The position numbers were made by a program, and so were the translations under genes. Below, one piece after another: positions 5,608 to 7,016 of a stretch of DNA of 7,016 nucleotides. The notes beneath the pieces were generated by a model that did not search any database, had not been told where the DNA came from, and saw only the letters and a list, made by a program, of their open reading frames with translations. This DNA comes from an uncultured Clostridia bacterium (GTDB taxonomy: Bacteria > Bacillota > Clostridia > Oscillospirales > Oscillospiraceae): the NCBI GenBank assembly GCA_947383645.1, contig CANDEH010000111.1, forward strand, positions 1-7,016, given 5' to 3'. Within the stretch, counting starts at the first letter, position 1, and each line of letters starts with the position of its first letter.

Positions 5608-6234
5608 AGCTTGTTCTCCTTTCTGATCCTCAATTTTCTCAAAGTCAACTGCGCCGTGCTTGCACAGAGGGCAGATGAAATCCGGGGGCAGCTCCTCCCC
5701 CTCGTAGACGTAGCCGCAGATCCGGCAGCGCCAGCCGCCCTGGGCGGGCCTGGCCTCCGGCTGGGGCTTGATGTGGGCGTGGTAGTAGGCGTAGGTGGCG
5801 GTGGCCTCCTCCGAGAGCACCATGGCGTCGGTGAGATCGGCCAAAAACAGGGTGTGGGTTCCCAGATCCACCGTATGGAACACCTGGCCGGACAGGCAGG
5901 CGTTGACGGGGCCGGTGAGATAGCTCAGGCCGTTGGCGCTGTAGGCCACCCCCGGATAGCCGGCGATCTTCTCCGCCTCCCGGCCGCTCTGGAAGCCGAA
6001 GTGCCGGAACAGGGCGAAGTCCGCCGCCTCCGTCAGCACCGACAGGTTGAAGCGGCCGGTGCGCAGCACCATGTCGTGGGTCAGATTCCGCTTGCTCACC
6101 GTGATGCTCAGGCGCAGGGGGGTGTCGGTGAGCTGTAGCGCGGTGTTGATAATGCAGCCGTTGTGCCTGTCTCCCTCCCGGGCGGTGAGAACGTAGAGGC
6201 CGTAGCCCAGCTTGAACAGCGCTTTTTCCTCCAT
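5452..6234 (-). CDS. hrb: High-molecular-weight rubredoxin (flavin reductase-rubredoxin) fused to a second rubredoxin
   Basis: A 260-residue cytoplasmic electron-transfer protein. The start is the ATG at 6232-6234 (MEEKALFKLGYGLYVLTA), with AAGGAAGGA six bases upstream; an earlier Met at 6306 would span the promoter. Residues ~1-150 are an FMN-binding split-barrel flavin reductase domain. Residues ~168-202 are a short rubredoxin-like domain with CRIC (C170, C173) and CPLC (C188, C191). These two parts match Moorella Hrb, which takes electrons from NADH and passes them to the flavodiiron protein FprA for NO or O2 reduction. After EKIEDQKGEQA the frame continues without a stop into a complete canonical rubredoxin from residue 210, with C214, C217, C247 and C250. 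That second domain has its own ribosome site (separate entry). A dyad overlaps the promoter and a terminator follows. No FprA gene is in the window. The domain calls are firm; the partner and whether the fusion is real or a frame accident are inference. Confidence 0.93.
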   Translation of the reverse strand: MEEKALFKLGYGLYVLTAREGDRHNGCIINTALQLTDTPLRLSITVSKRNLTHDMVLRTGRFNLSVLTEAADFALFRHFGFQSGREAEKIAGYPGVAYSANGLSYLTGPVNACLSGQVFHTVDLGTHTLFLADLTDAMVLSEEATATYAYYHAHIKPQPEARPAQGGWRCRICGYVYEGEELPPDFICPLCKHGAVDFEKIEDQKGEQAMKYVCEVCGYTYDEAVGDPDNGIAPGTKWEDLPEDFVCPLCGVGKDQFAAE

Positions 6235-6262
6235 GGGCAATCCTTCCTTTCTGTACAGCTCC

Positions 6263-6291
6263 AGTATACCCCGGAATATCACAGCTGTCTG
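6263..6291 (-). promoter_or_regulatory. Promoter of the Hrb-rubredoxin gene
   Basis: On the minus strand a TATACT -10 (6263-6268) has CAGACA 17 bases upstream (6286-6291, matching GACA of the -35 consensus). Transcription would begin near 6256, about 22 bases before the start codon. An alternative pair is TTGCAA (6298-6303) with GATATT (6275-6280), also 17 bases apart. In both cases the dyad at 6275-6298 overlaps the promoter. Confidence 0.55.
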
Positions 6292-6298
6292 TGATATT
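6275..6298. promoter_or_regulatory. Perfect operator-like dyad at the Hrb promoter
   Basis: AATATCACAG (6275-6284), spacer CTGT, then CTGTGATATT (6289-6298): a perfect 10-bp inverted repeat with 24-bp total length. It covers the probable -35 and spacer, the usual place for a repressor that blocks RNA polymerase. The TCACA/TGTGA half-sites face opposite to the CRP/FNR arrangement, so I do not assign a regulator family. Given the gene, a redox- or nitrosative-stress repressor is the natural guess. Confidence 0.65.
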
Positions 6299-6303
6299 TG
6301 CAA

Positions 6304-6349
6304 CATATTGATACTTTTTTCACGATTTTTTCCGGGGCCCGGGCGGCGA
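6304..6349. other. Gap after the ABC transporter gene
   Basis: Contains GC-rich CCGGGGCCCGGG followed on the plus side by nothing gene-like; on the minus strand the GC block is followed by A runs rather than T runs. I see no convincing terminator for the ABC gene, so its transcript may run into the Hrb gene in addition to that gene's own promoter. Confidence 0.35.
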
Positions 6350-7016
6350 TCAGCTCAGCTCCGCCTGGCCGGTGTACAGCTGATAGTATTTCCCCTTTTG
6401 CGAAATCAAGTCGTCGTGGTCCCCTCGCTCGATGACCTCCCCCTGCTCCAGCACCAGTATGGCCTTGGCGTTGCGGACGGTGGAGAGGCGGTGGGCGATG
6501 ACGAAGACGGTGCGGCCGCGCATCAGCCGGTCCATGCCCTTCTCGATAAGCCGCTCGGTGCGGGTATCGATGGAGGAGGTGGCCTCATCCAGGATCAGCA
6601 CCGGCGGGTCCGCCACGGCGGCCCGGGCGATGTTCAAAAGCTGCCGCTCCCCCTGGCTGAGACTGCCCCCGTCCCCGGTGAGGAGGGTGTCGTAGCCGTT
6701 TGGCAGGTGGCGGATGAAAGTGTCGGCGTTGGCCAGACGGGCGGCGGCGCGGACCTCCTCGTCGGTGGCGTCCGGCTTGCCGTAGCGGATGTTGTCGGCG
6801 ACGGTGCCGGTGAAGAGGTGGGTGTCCTGGAGAACAATGCCCAGGGAGCGGCGGAGGCTGTCCTTCTCGATGTCCTGGATGTCGATGCCGTCGTAGGTGA
6901 TGGTGCCGTCCTCGATCTCGTAGAAGCGGTTGATGAGGTTGGTGATGGTGGTCTTCCCCGCGCCGGTGGAGCCCACGAAGGCGATCTTCTGCCCCGGCTT
7001 GGCGTAGAGGGAGATG
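6350..7016 (-). CDS. ABC exporter nucleotide-binding domain, 5'-truncated by the window edge
   Basis: The C-terminal 221 residues of an ATP-driven membrane exporter subunit; the transmembrane part lies beyond the right edge. The frame enters at 7015 with ISLYAKPGQKIAFVG. The GTG at 6974-6976 is an internal Val, not a start. Visible motifs in order: Walker A GSTGAGKTT, Q-loop IVLQDTHLF, the signature LSQGERQLLNIARA (LSQGE instead of LSGGQ, common in heterodimeric MdlB-type exporters), Walker B VLILDEATSS with the catalytic Glu, D-loop SSID, and the switch His in VIAHRLSTV. A complete set of catalytic residues suggests this is the active half if the transporter is a heterodimer. The partner would be expected just upstream on the minus strand, outside the window. 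The stop TGA is at 6350-6352. Substrate unknown. Confidence 0.95.
   Translation of the reverse strand, partial: ISLYAKPGQKIAFVGSTGAGKTTITNLINRFYEIEDGTITYDGIDIQDIEKDSLRRSLGIVLQDTHLFTGTVADNIRYGKPDATDEEVRAAARLANADTFIRHLPNGYDTLLTGDGGSLSQGERQLLNIARAAVADPPVLILDEATSSIDTRTERLIEKGMDRLMRGRTVFVIAHRLSTVRNAKAILVLEQGEVIERGDHDDLISQKGKYYQLYTGQAELS

Noticed and set aside
6235..6306. Longer N-terminus for the Hrb protein from the Met at 6306
   Set aside because: It would translate through the operator dyad and -10 element, lacks a ribosome site, and the added residues are not part of the flavin reductase fold.

Overview
The window looks like chromosome from a GC-rich Gram-positive anaerobe of the class Clostridia, most likely an Oscillospiraceae-type gut bacterium (Flavonifractor or Pseudoflavonifractor relatives). 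This is inferred from a type III glutamine synthetase, a high-molecular-weight rubredoxin, strong purine-rich Shine-Dalgarno sites, strongly GC-biased third codon positions and AT-rich promoters. No gene here fixes the species.

Layout: (1) 1-1891, plus strand: the last ~629 codons of a type III glutamine synthetase (glnN), cut off at the left edge, with a terminator hairpin directly after the stop. (2) 1922-2163: convergent intergenic region with two further hairpin terminators. (3) 2164-3825, minus strand: a methyl-accepting chemotaxis protein with its own promoter. Its sensor domain lies outside the membrane and carries a chemoreceptor-zinc-binding (CZB) type His/Cys pattern. (4) 3826-4487: a 662-base gap holding the chemoreceptor leader and promoter, a 17-bp hairpin, an orphan plus-strand terminator, a 162-base MITE-like element with 19-bp terminal inverted repeats and a possible 46-codon ORF, and two more hairpins. 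(5) 4488-5156, minus strand: a conserved-looking TIM-barrel protein of unknown function with its own promoter. (6) 5452-6234, minus strand: a flavin reductase-rubredoxin protein (Hrb type) fused in frame to a second, complete rubredoxin that has its own internal ribosome binding site. A perfect 10-4-10 dyad overlaps its promoter. (7) 6350-7016, minus strand: the nucleotide-binding domain of an ABC exporter, cut off at the right edge.

The genes do not form one operon. glnN serves ammonium assimilation, the chemoreceptor feeds chemotaxis signalling, and the Hrb-rubredoxin protein probably moves electrons from NAD(P)H to rubredoxin for oxygen or NO detoxification. The chemoreceptor, TIM-barrel and Hrb genes each have a separate promoter, and hairpins follow most genes. 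The most unusual items are the Hrb-Rd fusion with a nested rubredoxin start, the extracytoplasmic CZB-like sensor, and the structured MITE-like element with its neighbouring orphan terminator.
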